Positions 49,789 through 58,998 of a stretch of 64,000 bases of DNA are shown here, piece after piece. The notes beneath the pieces were generated by a model that saw only the letters and a program-made list of their open reading frames with translations, searched no databases and was not told the DNA's origin. The position numbers were made by a program, and so were the translations under genes. Source of the stretch: Marininema halotolerans. GTDB taxonomy: Bacteria; Bacillota; Bacilli; Thermoactinomycetales; DSM-45169. The stretch lies in assembly GCF_900116235.1 (NCBI RefSeq), contig NZ_FPAA01000003.1, positions 186,001 to 250,000 on the forward strand, given 5' to 3'. Every line of letters begins with the position of its first letter. Position 1 is the stretch's first letter.

Positions 49789-50733
49789 ATGGAGGCTATT
49801 TTATTTGTTGGACATGGAAGCCGAGATGAGGAAGGGAATCAGGAGCTACTCGCCTTTACGGAAAAGGTGGCTCAATATCTACAGGAGCCCATTATTGAGA
49901 CTTGCTTTTTGGAATTGACACAGCCTGATATCCCCCATGGAGTTGCTCGTTGTGTAGAACAGGGGGCGACGCATATTCGGGTGATCCCCATCATGCTTTT
50001 TGCAGCCGGTCACTCGAAAGTCCACATTCCCTTTGCCATTCACGAAGCGAAAGAGAAAGTCCCTAATGTGGAATTTAGCTATGGTCGTCCCTTTGGAGTG
50101 GAGAAGGAGATTCTGCCCATTTTAAAACGACGAATCCACGAACATGCCATGTTAGCGGATAAAACACTTGATAATCGTGAGGATCTGGCGATTTTACTGG
50201 TTGGGCGGGGATCGAGTGATGGCGATGCAAACAGTGATTTATATAAAATTGCCCGTTTACTCTGGGAAAAAATGCCTGTGAAATGGGTGGAGAGCGCCTT
50301 TATTGGGGTGACCCATCCGCGGTTTGAAGAGGGGTTAAAGCGATGTGAACAAATGGGGGCTTCCCGTTGTATTGTGGTTCCTTACTTTTTGTTTACAGGT
50401 GTCCTAATTAAACGCATGGATGATTTGTTACGAAAATTTTCTGCAACAGGCGGAGGACTTCCTGTGAAGATGAGCACCTATTTAGGGCTGGATGAGGATT
50501 TGGTGCATGTGTTGCTGGATCGGGTGCAGGAAGTTGCGCAGGGGGGAGGGGAGGATTGGGAGGCGCTTGTTGCAAAAGCGCAGGCCGATGGACATCATCC
50601 CCATCATCACCACGACCACGACCACACCCATGATCATCGAGACCATGGCCACAGTCATCCTTCCATCGATTTCAGCGGTTCCGATTCTCCACAAGTGATC
50701 ACCTCATCGGTGCGTCATCAGGGAGGCAAATAG
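49789..50733 (+). CDS. cbiX: Sirohydrochlorin cobaltochelatase, long form
   Basis: 314 residues: two CbiX repeats, the first opening ILFVGHGSRDEEGNQE and holding GHSKVHIPFAI, the second opening ILLVGRGSSDGDANSDL. The C-terminus has a His/Asp-rich stretch (HHPHHHHDHDHTHDH, partial), which may store or deliver cobalt. It inserts Co2+ into sirohydrochlorin. It overlaps nothing; the next gene starts two bases after its stop, so translation is probably coupled. Confidence 0.93.
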   Translation: MEAILFVGHGSRDEEGNQELLAFTEKVAQYLQEPIIETCFLELTQPDIPHGVARCVEQGATHIRVIPIMLFAAGHSKVHIPFAIHEAKEKVPNVEFSYGRPFGVEKEILPILKRRIHEHAMLADKTLDNREDLAILLVGRGSSDGDANSDLYKIARLLWEKMPVKWVESAFIGVTHPRFEEGLKRCEQMGASRCIVVPYFLFTGVLIKRMDDLLRKFSATGGGLPVKMSTYLGLDEDLVHVLLDRVQEVAQGGGEDWEALVAKAQADGHHPHHHHDHDHTHDHRDHGHSHPSIDFSGSDSPQVITSSVRHQGGK

Positions 50734-50734
50734 A

Positions 50735-51526
50735 TTGCTTCTCTTTTTGGCAGGGACAAGTGATAGCCGGGAGTTAGCGCTACGGGTGCAGTCAGCAGGG
50801 TATCCACTTTTAGCATCAGTGGTTACGGAATCGGCGGCAGAAAGTTTACAAGCAGTGGGGATTCCGGTGCGATCAGGGAGGCTGAATGAACAACAAATGG
50901 CGGAACTGATCTGTGAGCGACAATGTACGGGCATTGTGGATGCGAGTCATCCCTTCGCAGAAGAGGCATCCCTTACGGCAATGGAAGTAGCGAAGAAGAC
51001 TGAGGGATTTTATATTCGATATGAGCGGCCGGCAGGAGAGTATGGAACTCATCCATCACTAAGAGTGGTTCAATCCTATGAAGAGGCTGCGGTGGAAGCA
51101 AAGAAATCCCCGGGTGTTATCTTATTGACCACAGGGAGTAAGACACTCGAAATTTTTACGAACCAACTATTAAATCAGCCGGGAATCCGTATGATTGCAA
51201 GGATGTTACCCCGGGAAGACAATCTGACGAAATGTGAAGCGCTGGGGATTCCCCAGCGAGATATTGTTGCGATGCAGGGGCCTTTTAAAGAGGAATTAAA
51301 TCGTGCCTTGTATGAGCATTTTGCTGTAACCACTGTGATTACGAAGGAGAGTGGCAAGGTAGGTTCCGTCGATGAAAAAGTAGGTCCTGCTTTAGATATG
51401 GGGCTCAACGTCATTCTTATCGCACGTCCGCGTCTTGATTATGGATGTGTATATACCCAGATGGACGATGTCATGGAACATTTAAACAAAGGAAAGGGTG
51501 TTGGGGATGTCCACTCAGGAATTTAA
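50735..51526 (+). CDS. cbiJ: Precorrin-6A / cobalt-precorrin-6A reductase
   Basis: 263 residues, TTG start after GGGAGG. LLFLAGTSDSRELALRVQSA is the CobK/CbiJ Rossmann start; GIVDASHPFAEEASLTAM, ILLTTGSKTLEIF and VITKESGKVGSVDEKV are further family blocks. It reduces the macrocycle with NAD(P)H. It overlaps the next gene. Confidence 0.92.
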   Translation: MLLFLAGTSDSRELALRVQSAGYPLLASVVTESAAESLQAVGIPVRSGRLNEQQMAELICERQCTGIVDASHPFAEEASLTAMEVAKKTEGFYIRYERPAGEYGTHPSLRVVQSYEEAAVEAKKSPGVILLTTGSKTLEIFTNQLLNQPGIRMIARMLPREDNLTKCEALGIPQRDIVAMQGPFKEELNRALYEHFAVTTVITKESGKVGSVDEKVGPALDMGLNVILIARPRLDYGCVYTQMDDVMEHLNKGKGVGDVHSGI

Positions 51527-52151
51527 TCCCGTGACCACACGGCCCCAGGAGATTGAAGATCTTAGCTTTCGCATGATCACCGAGGAATTAGGTGCCCATT
51601 CCTACTCCCCAGAGGAATTTCGCGTAGTACAGCGAGTCATTCACGCTTCTGCCGACTTTGATCTGGGTCGAAGTTTTGTTTTTCATCCCAAGGCGGTGAA
51701 GGCAGGGGTAGAGGCGATTCGAAAGGGGTGTGCCGTCATTGCGGATGTACAGATGGTTCAGGTAGGGATCAGCAAACCACGCCTTAGCCAATTTGGTGGT
51801 GATGTTCGGGTGTACATCTCGGATAAGGATGTGATGCAAGAAGCAAAGAAATTGGAAACCACACGTGCGATTATCTCGATGCGTAAAGCGGTCCGCGATG
51901 TAAAGGGAGGGATCTATGTTATCGGAAATGCTCCCACGGCGTTACTGGAATTGATTCGTCTTGTGAAGAAAGGGGAAGCAAAGCCTGACTTGATTATAGG
52001 CGTTCCGGTCGGATTTGTTTCCGCTGCCGAGTCCAAGGAAGAATTGGAAAAAGTAGAGGTCCCATACATTACGAATCGTGGTCGAAAAGGGGGAAGCCCC
52101 ACAGCGGTAGCAGCGATTAATGCCCTTTCTGCATTAGCTGTTACGCTCTGA
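51507..52151 (+). CDS. cbiC: Precorrin-8X / cobalt-precorrin-8 methylmutase
   Basis: 214 residues from ATG 51507 (GTG at 51498 is an alternative); AAAGGAAAGG is upstream. The family blocks RVIHASADFDLGRSFVFHP (with the catalytic His), ISMRKAVRDVKGGIYVIGNA and the final VPYITNRGRKGGSPTAVAAI are all present. It moves a methyl group from C11 to C12. It overlaps the end of cbiJ by 20 bases. Confidence 0.94.
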   Translation: MSTQEFNPVTTRPQEIEDLSFRMITEELGAHSYSPEEFRVVQRVIHASADFDLGRSFVFHPKAVKAGVEAIRKGCAVIADVQMVQVGISKPRLSQFGGDVRVYISDKDVMQEAKKLETTRAIISMRKAVRDVKGGIYVIGNAPTALLELIRLVKKGEAKPDLIIGVPVGFVSAAESKEELEKVEVPYITNRGRKGGSPTAVAAINALSALAVTL

Positions 52152-52182
52152 TGGAATCGGTAAGGGAGAGGAGAGCACTGAC

Positions 52183-53319
52183 ATGAAACCAAAGGCGGAA
52201 GCAAAGGATCCTAAGGAGATGCGTCATGGGTATACCACCGGTGCTTGCGCTACAGCGGCAACAAAAGGAGCACTCCTCTCCCTACTTACCGGATCACCTA
52301 TCGAAAAAACCAAGATTCTTCTTCCAATTGGGGAGTGGGTTTCCTTCCTTACCCAATGTAAGGATTTAGACGCCAATCATGCGACGTGTAGTGTGATCAA
52401 GGATGCGGGTGATGACCCAGATGCAACACATGGCGCTGAAATCCTCTCAACCGTTCGATGGACCTCAGAAAAAGGAATTCACCTGGATGGAGGCAAGGGA
52501 GTGGGGCGGGTTACAAAACCAGGGCTTCCCGTACCAGTGGGTGAAGCGGCGATTAATCCAGTTCCTCGTAAGATGATCCACCAAGTGGTGGGGGAAGTCA
52601 TGGCTGAATGGGGAGATGACCGGGGTGTGAGTGTGGAGATTGCCGTCCCTGAAGGTGAAGAGATTGCAAAAAAGACGTTAAATGGTCGATTGGGCATTGT
52701 GGGGGGGATTTCGATTCTCGGCACAAGAGGGACGGTGGTTCCCTTCTCCACGTCAGCCTATCGTGCGAGCGTCGTACAAGCGATCTCAGTGGCGCGATCA
52801 AACGGTTGTAACCATTTGGTTCTTACCACAGGAGGAAGTAGCGAAAAACATGGGATGAAGCTCTTTCCTACGCTTCCTGAAGAAGCCTTTATCCAAATGG
52901 GGGATTTTGTTGGCTTTGCATTAAAGCATGCGAAACGATTAGGGGCAAAGAGAGTTACCCTTGTCGGAATGATGGGGAAATTCTCCAAGGTGGCTCAGGG
53001 TGTCATGATGGTTCATTCCAAAAGTGCACCCGTCGATTTTAATTTTTTAGCCGAAGTAGCCACCGAGGTAGGGGCTCAACCTGAACAGGTTGAGGCAGTT
53101 AGAAAGGCCAATACAGCCACCCATGCCGGTCAAATCATGGAAGAGGCAGGGTTCCTATCATTTTTCACTTCCCTCAGTGAAAAAGTTTGTCAACAAGGAG
53201 CCAAGCATATCGATGGGGGACTCGAGATTGAGACCATTCTCGTAAAAATGAAGGGTGAATGGTTGGGAAGGGCGGTATGGAGTGATGAACAAAGTGAAAG
53301 TGATTGGCATCGGAGATGA
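52183..53319 (+). CDS. cbiD: Cobalt-precorrin-5B C1-methyltransferase
   Basis: 378 residues. RHGYTTGACATAATKGAL is the CbiD N-terminal hallmark; GDDPDATHGAEI, GVGRVTKPGLPVPVGEAAIN and LTTGGSSEKHGMKL follow. This step marks the anaerobic pathway. GAGAGGAGAG lies upstream. The next gene, cbiET, starts 35 bases before its stop. Confidence 0.95.
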   Translation: MKPKAEAKDPKEMRHGYTTGACATAATKGALLSLLTGSPIEKTKILLPIGEWVSFLTQCKDLDANHATCSVIKDAGDDPDATHGAEILSTVRWTSEKGIHLDGGKGVGRVTKPGLPVPVGEAAINPVPRKMIHQVVGEVMAEWGDDRGVSVEIAVPEGEEIAKKTLNGRLGIVGGISILGTRGTVVPFSTSAYRASVVQAISVARSNGCNHLVLTTGGSSEKHGMKLFPTLPEEAFIQMGDFVGFALKHAKRLGAKRVTLVGMMGKFSKVAQGVMMVHSKSAPVDFNFLAEVATEVGAQPEQVEAVRKANTATHAGQIMEEAGFLSFFTSLSEKVCQQGAKHIDGGLEIETILVKMKGEWLGRAVWSDEQSESDWHRR

Positions 53320-54514
53320 TGGGGGAGATGGATTGCCTCCTCACTATCGACAATGGATTGAAGAAGGAGAGGTTATCGCAGGAGGGGAACGACATCTCTC
53401 TTTTTTTCCAAATCATTCAGGGGAGAAAATCTCTTTTCAGGGAGGTATTCGCCCAGCTTTATTGCGGGTGAAGGAGGCTGCTACTACCCGACAGGTCGTT
53501 GTGCTCGCTTCGGGGGATCCTTTCTTATATGGCATTGCTTCCTTAGTCATCCGTAGTGTTGGAGCTGACAAGGTAGAAGTTCATCCTCACCTTAGCTCAG
53601 TACAACTCGCATTCGCGCGGATGGGAGAGAGTTGGCAACAGGCTCATGTTGAAAGTATCCATGGACGCGGAATGAATGGACTTGCGCAGCGAGTGAATGG
53701 AAAAGAGAAGATCGCAATTCTTACAGATGATCACAATACTCCAAGGAAATTGGCCGCTTATTTGCTACAGTTTGGGATGAGCGAGTATGAGGCTTTTGTT
53801 GCAGAAAACCTAGGAAGCCCTTCTGAGCAGTGTAAATGGTACGACTTAGAGAGGTTGGCAGAAACAGATTGCTCTCCTCTAAATGTCGTGATTTTAAAGC
53901 GTAAACCGGAGGTTGTAATTCCTCACTGGGGAATGGGGATCGATGATCATCACTTTTATCAACGGAGACCCGAGAAAGGACTCATCACCAAAAAAGAAGT
54001 ACGAGTGTTAAGTCTAGCGGAGATGAACCTGAAACATGACAGTGTAGTTTGGGACATCGGTGCGGGCTCAGGTTCTGTTTCGGTGGAAGCGAGTAAACTG
54101 GCTCCCCTGGGCGAGGTGCATGCGATCGAGAAAAATGAGGCGGACTTAGAAAACGTGACAGCCAATCGTGTGAAGTTTCGGACGGATTTTACTATTGTTC
54201 ATGGAAAAGCGCCTGCTGGATTAGAGGCGTGGCCGTCCCCACATGCGGTCTTTATTGGCGGAAGCGGTGGCGAACTCGACGAATTGCTCCGCCACTGTTG
54301 TCGACGATTACTACCAGGCGGGCGGATCGTTGTGAATGCTGTGACAATAGAAACGCTTACGCAAACCCTGCATCTTTTTCAAGCAGAGGAATTTGCGACG
54401 CGAATGACCATGTTGCAGGTGGCACGCAGTAAACCCATTCTCTCAATGACGAGGATGGAGGGCTTAAACCCCGTGTATGTCATCTGTGGTAGCCGAAAGG
54501 AGGATCATCAATGA
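53285..54514 (+). CDS. cbiET: Fused precorrin-6Y C5,15-methyltransferase (CbiE + CbiT)
   Basis: 409 residues from ATG 53285. Residues 1-205 match CbiE (KVIGIGDDGGDGLPPHYRQW, SGDPFLYGIASLVIRSVG); the rest is CbiT, a class I methyltransferase (VVWDIGAGSGSVSVEASKLA, AVFIGGSGGELDELLRHCCR). It methylates C5 and C15 and decarboxylates the acetate chain. It overlaps cbiD at its start and cbiL at its end. Confidence 0.94.
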   Translation: MNKVKVIGIGDDGGDGLPPHYRQWIEEGEVIAGGERHLSFFPNHSGEKISFQGGIRPALLRVKEAATTRQVVVLASGDPFLYGIASLVIRSVGADKVEVHPHLSSVQLAFARMGESWQQAHVESIHGRGMNGLAQRVNGKEKIAILTDDHNTPRKLAAYLLQFGMSEYEAFVAENLGSPSEQCKWYDLERLAETDCSPLNVVILKRKPEVVIPHWGMGIDDHHFYQRRPEKGLITKKEVRVLSLAEMNLKHDSVVWDIGAGSGSVSVEASKLAPLGEVHAIEKNEADLENVTANRVKFRTDFTIVHGKAPAGLEAWPSPHAVFIGGSGGELDELLRHCCRRLLPGGRIVVNAVTIETLTQTLHLFQAEEFATRMTMLQVARSKPILSMTRMEGLNPVYVICGSRKEDHQ

Positions 54515-55242
54515 GCGAATGGGTAGAAAAAAAGCACGCGATCGGTCGATTATATGGGGTGGGAATTGGCCCAGGAGACCCAGAGCTGATCACTGTAAAA
54601 GCGTTCCGTGTGATGAAGGAGTCCTCTGTGATTGCTTATCCGAAAAAGCGGATGGGTGAAAAGAGCTATGCCCTGACCATCGCTGAAACGTATATCCATC
54701 CAAGGGAGAAAGAGATGCTAGGTTTGATCTTTCCTATGACAAAGGATCGTCAGGTGCTAGAAAAGGAATGGGACCGTACGGTGAACAAGGTGTGGGAACG
54801 ACTGGTTCAGGGACACGATGTGGCCTTTGTTACCGAAGGGGATCCCATGTTGTATAGTACGTTTATCCACATGAGCCGGCGGATGAAAGAAGTGCATCCA
54901 GAGGTTGAGATTGCCTCAGTTCCTGGTGTGTCTTCCGTCAATGGTGCAGCCTCACGCTTAGATCTACCCTTAGCGGATGGGGATGAAAAGATAGCAATTG
55001 TCCCCGCGACAGAGGATCGCGAAGCGATGAAGAAAATCCTTCAGGATCATGATTCCGTAGTTTTTTTAAAGGTAGCTAAAGTTATCGATAGCCTAATAGA
55101 CCTTCTGGAGGAGTTATCGTTGGTAGATCGAGCGATGGCTGCTACCAAGGTTACCTCTTCTGAAGAGACGCTCTGGCGGAATGTAAGAGAGCTAAAAGGG
55201 GTTCATCCGGGTTATCTGACCCTATTGGTGGTGAAAAAATGA
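54511..55242 (+). CDS. cbiL: Precorrin-2 / cobalt-factor II C20-methyltransferase
   Basis: 243 residues. The tetrapyrrole methylase motifs are GVGIGPGDPELITVKAFRVM, FVTEGDPMLYSTFIHMSRRM and SVPGVSSVNGAASRLDLPLA. Transfers a methyl from S-adenosylmethionine to C20. ATGA overlap with cbiET and with cbiF suggests strict coupling. Confidence 0.93.
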   Translation: MSEWVEKKHAIGRLYGVGIGPGDPELITVKAFRVMKESSVIAYPKKRMGEKSYALTIAETYIHPREKEMLGLIFPMTKDRQVLEKEWDRTVNKVWERLVQGHDVAFVTEGDPMLYSTFIHMSRRMKEVHPEVEIASVPGVSSVNGAASRLDLPLADGDEKIAIVPATEDREAMKKILQDHDSVVFLKVAKVIDSLIDLLEELSLVDRAMAATKVTSSEETLWRNVRELKGVHPGYLTLLVVKK

Positions 55243-56036
55243 AAGCCTTGGAAGCAAAGGTGTATATCATTGGGGCAGGTCCAGGGGATCCTGATTTGAT
55301 TACCGTTAAAGGGAACCACATCCTGTCTACCGCAGATGTGGTGCTCTACACAGACTCTCTTGTTAGTGAGAAATTAATCGCTCGCTCCCGTTCGGATGCC
55401 ATCATTCGAAAGAGTGCGGGGATGGCATTAGAAGAGATTGTTGATGAAATGGTGCGTTATGTAAGGGAAGGAAAAAGTGTAGCACGGATCCATACCGGGG
55501 ATCCCGCTGTATATGGTGCGATTTTTGAACAAATGGCAAAGTTAAAAGAAGCGGCTATCCCCTATGAAATTATCCCAGGCGTAAGTTCGGTATTCGCCTC
55601 AGCCAGTGTACTCGGAGCAGAACTAACCATTCCAGAACTCACCCAAACCCTCATCCTCACCCGCGTCGAAGGACGAACACCCGTGCCGGAAAAGGAAAAG
55701 CTACGCGATCTGGCAGCGCATCATACGACATTAGCGCTCTTTTTGAGTGCCACATTAACAAAAAAAGTAGTCAGAGAACTTCTGGAGGCGGGATGGTCAG
55801 AGGATACCCCAGTGGCTGTGGTACAACGGGCAACCTGGCCCGATCAGAAGATTCTTCGCTCCCAGTTAAAAACCTTGGATGAGGATATGCGCCATGCGGG
55901 AATTCGTAGTCATGCGATGATCTTAGCGGGGTGGGCCTTGGATGAGAAATTAATCGAGAAGGCGGAGCATCATCAGTCGAAACTGTATGACAAACGCTTT
56001 ACCCACGGATATCGAAAAGGAGTCATGAACCAATGA
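55239..56036 (+). CDS. cbiF: Precorrin-4 / cobalt-precorrin-4 C11-methyltransferase
   Basis: 265 residues: VYIIGAGPGDPDLITVKGNH, RIHTGDPAVYGAIFEQMAKL and IIPGVSSVFASASVLGAELT are the CbiF blocks, and LFLSATLTKKVVRELLEAGW the later one. Overlaps both neighbours by 4 bases. Confidence 0.94.
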   Translation: MKALEAKVYIIGAGPGDPDLITVKGNHILSTADVVLYTDSLVSEKLIARSRSDAIIRKSAGMALEEIVDEMVRYVREGKSVARIHTGDPAVYGAIFEQMAKLKEAAIPYEIIPGVSSVFASASVLGAELTIPELTQTLILTRVEGRTPVPEKEKLRDLAAHHTTLALFLSATLTKKVVRELLEAGWSEDTPVAVVQRATWPDQKILRSQLKTLDEDMRHAGIRSHAMILAGWALDEKLIEKAEHHQSKLYDKRFTHGYRKGVMNQ

Positions 56037-57148
56037 GACGCATTGTAATCGTAGCGATTACAAAGCATGGGGCACAAATGGGAAGAAGGCTCATCAAACA
56101 GATGGAGAGTTATGATCTTTGGTATATGGATAAATTTCGTCAAGGGGATGAAGAAGCGCTTGGAATCCAGCTCTTCTCGGGTTCCGTGCGCAAGGTTCTT
56201 CCTGAGCTCTTTAAGGAGTACGAAGGAATTATTCTCATCATTTCTCTCGGAGCAGTCATCCGCATGATCGCGCCTCTGCTTCAGGATAAAAAAACCGATC
56301 CAGCTATCGTCGTGATGGATGACCGGGGCGAGAATGTGATCAGTGTGTTATCCGGACACTTGGGTGGAGCCAATGAATTAACTCGCCAGGTAGCAAACCA
56401 GCTGGGTGCAAGCCCTATCATTACCACGGCATCCGATGTGCAAAAAACCATCCCCGTGGATTTATTTGGACGGGAGTTTGGCTGGGAGATAGAAAGTTTC
56501 GATCGTGCCACCCCTGTAAGTGCTGCAGTAGTTAATGAAGAGACGGTGGCGTTGATCCAGGAATCAGGTGAGCGAGATTGGTGGAAATATGATAAACCGC
56601 TTCCGAGTCACCTTCATCTCTTTTCCTCCACGGAGGAAGCACAGTCGACTAGCTTCCAGGCGGCATTAGTTGTCACCCATCGTCTATTATCGAATGACGA
56701 AGAAGATACCTTCTTACGTAATGGAGTGTTATATCGACCGAAAGTAATTGTGTTGGGGATGGGGTGTAATCGAGGAACCTCTCTCGAGGAATTGGAGCAA
56801 GTGGTACTTGATACGTTGGCGGAACAGAGGCTTTCGATAACAAGTGTTAGAAACATCGCTACCATTGATATTAAGCAGGATGAGTCCGGATTAATTGCGC
56901 TGGCGGAAAAATATGGATGGGGTATTGAAGTGTTCACACCCGAACAATTGAACCAGATTAAGTTATCCAATCCGTCAGAGACCGTCTATCGATTTACAGG
57001 GGCCTATGGAGTATGCGAGCCCGCTGCGCTACTATCAGCCGGGGCACAGAACTGGTTACTCGAGAAGAAAAAATCAGGGAATGTCACGCTGTCCATTGCA
57101 CTTGTCGATCATCTTACTCAATTGTATCGATCAGAGGTGAGTTCATGA
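56033..57148 (+). CDS. cbiG: Cobalt-precorrin-5A hydrolase
   Basis: 371 residues: an N-terminal CbiG domain (RIVIVAITKHGAQMGRRLIK to ISLGAVIRMIAPLLQDKKTD, with SVLSGHLGGANELTRQVA), a middle region and a C-terminal CobE/CbiG domain (VLGMGCNRGTSLEELEQVV, FTGAYGVCEPAALLSAG). It opens the delta-lactone ring, releasing acetaldehyde. ATGA overlap with cbiA. Confidence 0.94.
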   Translation: MRRIVIVAITKHGAQMGRRLIKQMESYDLWYMDKFRQGDEEALGIQLFSGSVRKVLPELFKEYEGIILIISLGAVIRMIAPLLQDKKTDPAIVVMDDRGENVISVLSGHLGGANELTRQVANQLGASPIITTASDVQKTIPVDLFGREFGWEIESFDRATPVSAAVVNEETVALIQESGERDWWKYDKPLPSHLHLFSSTEEAQSTSFQAALVVTHRLLSNDEEDTFLRNGVLYRPKVIVLGMGCNRGTSLEELEQVVLDTLAEQRLSITSVRNIATIDIKQDESGLIALAEKYGWGIEVFTPEQLNQIKLSNPSETVYRFTGAYGVCEPAALLSAGAQNWLLEKKKSGNVTLSIALVDHLTQLYRSEVSS

Positions 57149-58557
57149 GTCATTCAACCCGACCGCGATTGGTGATTGCCGGAACTGGAAGTGGGGCCGG
57201 GAAAACAACGGTGACCCTTGGGCTAATGGCGGCTTTTACTCGAAGGGGAAAGCGAGTGCAAGGCTTTAAGATTGGTCCCGACTACTTGGATCCAAGCTAT
57301 CATACAGCGGTAACCAAACGTCCTTCGCGCAACCTTGACACATGGATGATGTCCCCTGAACAAATGCTTGAAGTATTTATCCGTGGCGGTAAAGAGGCGG
57401 ATCTTTCCATTATCGAGGGTGTTATGGGGATGTATGATGGAAAAGATCCAATGAGTGATCACGGCAGTACTGCGGATGTTGCGATTCATTTGGAAAGTCC
57501 GATCATTCTCGTCATGGATATTGGTAGTATGGCGCGGAGTGCAGCAGCCATCGTACGTGGGTTTCAGAGTTTAAATCCCCGTGCAAAGATTGCTGGTGTT
57601 TTTCTCAATCGAGCCGGAAGCGAGGGGCACTATCAACTATGCAAAGCAGCCATTGAGAAAGAATGCCAGATTCCTGTTGTCGGTTGGCTTGGAAGAGAAG
57701 AAGGAATTGCCATCCCGGAACGGCATTTGGGATTAATCCCTGCTGTGGAACGTGGGGATTTGGACCCGTTGTTTGATACTTTAGCCCATGCAATGGAAAA
57801 GACCGTTGATTTAGATCAGCTTGAAAAACTGGCGACAACGGCTCCAACGCAAAGCGAGCCGGTGCCTACGTTGTTTATTCCACAAAAAAATTCAATTCAA
57901 GAAGATCCTCCTGTCATCGCGGTAGCCCGTGATGCAGCATTTAATTTTTATTACCCTGAGAATCTCGAACTCTTGGAATGGTATGGTGCAACCCTATGCT
58001 ATTTTTCACCACTCGAGGGAGAAAAAGTCCCGGTCGAAGCAGATGGGCTCATGATTGGCGGAGGGTTTCCTGAGGAATATGTTGAACAATTAGCCAGTCA
58101 AGAAAAGGTAAAGGCATCCATTCGAGAGCGGGTGAAATCAGGGATGCCCACATTTGCAGAGTGTGGTGGGTTTATGGTTCTCTGTGAAAGGATCCGCACC
58201 TTAGATGGTCGAAATTTTCCAATGGTCGGTTTAATTCCTGCAACGGTAACGATGACCGATCGATTAGCTGCCCTTGGGTATCGAGAAGTAAGGGCGAACC
58301 AGGATACGATTCTCCTAAAAAAAGGGGAGAGTGCAAAGGGACATGAATTCCGTTATTCAACGCTAGAGGAGTCAAAGATTGGAGATAAAATAGCCTACGA
58401 AAGTATAGGTCGCCGTGGGGCTACCTTTGAAGGTTATGTTGCGGGTAATCTACTTGCTGGCTATACCCATCTTCACTTTGCATCAAATGGTTCGATGGTC
58501 CAACGATGGCTGGAAACTTGCCGTCAGTACCGCAAGCAAAAAATCACACAAAAATAA
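57145..58557 (+). CDS. cbiA: Cobyrinate a,c-diamide synthase
   Basis: 470 residues from ATG 57145 after GAGGTGAG. The ATP loop is LVIAGTGSGAGKTTVTLGLM; the dethiobiotin-synthetase-like half (EGVMGMYDGKDPMSDHGSTA) is followed by a triad glutaminase with Cys in FAECGGFMVLCE. It amidates the a and c side chains using glutamine. Last gene of the operon, ended by the hairpin at 58651. Genes for later steps (cbiP, cobD, cobS, cobU) are not in the window. Confidence 0.94.
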   Translation: MSHSTRPRLVIAGTGSGAGKTTVTLGLMAAFTRRGKRVQGFKIGPDYLDPSYHTAVTKRPSRNLDTWMMSPEQMLEVFIRGGKEADLSIIEGVMGMYDGKDPMSDHGSTADVAIHLESPIILVMDIGSMARSAAAIVRGFQSLNPRAKIAGVFLNRAGSEGHYQLCKAAIEKECQIPVVGWLGREEGIAIPERHLGLIPAVERGDLDPLFDTLAHAMEKTVDLDQLEKLATTAPTQSEPVPTLFIPQKNSIQEDPPVIAVARDAAFNFYYPENLELLEWYGATLCYFSPLEGEKVPVEADGLMIGGGFPEEYVEQLASQEKVKASIRERVKSGMPTFAECGGFMVLCERIRTLDGRNFPMVGLIPATVTMTDRLAALGYREVRANQDTILLKKGESAKGHEFRYSTLEESKIGDKIAYESIGRRGATFEGYVAGNLLAGYTHLHFASNGSMVQRWLETCRQYRKQKITQK

Positions 58558-58650
58558 AATTAAAAAATCATGGCTTTTTGGACACAAAACAATACCCTGT
58601 TGCGAATAATAGAGTAGGAAGCATTTCTTCCCACTCAAGGGGGTCTTGGT

Positions 58651-58684
58651 AGAGCACTGGCATGGCATATGCCAGTGCTCTTTG
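58651..58684 (+). terminator. Terminator of the cobalamin operon
   Basis: AGAGCACTGGCAT pairs with ATGCCAGTGCTCT around a short centre, then TTTGCTTTG. Confidence 0.88.
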
Positions 58685-58998
58685 CTTTGCAAAAAAGTGG
58701 ATATCAAGCCATCTTCTTTTTTATATATGAAAGATTCGTAGGTAACGTTTCAATCGTTACAATAACGAGGGTGTTGAGTTATAAGCATGCGGGGTGGCAT
58801 GTGAGCCTTAGTGCGCACTGTTTTTGCGATTGTGGGATGTCGAATGGGTAGGAAGTTGATAAAATACGGATAGGAAACTTCCCTTCGATAACGCTGTACG
58901 TTGAAGAAAGCATGATTGCAAGAGTTAAGCGAACTCCTGGATGGGTACGAATGAACGGGTTGTTGAATGAATCATCTCTTGGCAGAAAGAAGGTTGTC

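Noticed and set aside
50482..50698. Met/Ile/Thr-rich frames across the His-rich end of cbiX
   Set aside because: Shadow frames of the CAT/CAC-rich coding tract.
57013..57144. Longer N-terminus for cbiA starting inside cbiG
   Set aside because: ATG 57145 has its own GAGGTGAG site and the ATGA overlap seen throughout this operon; the extension is out-of-frame cbiG sequence.
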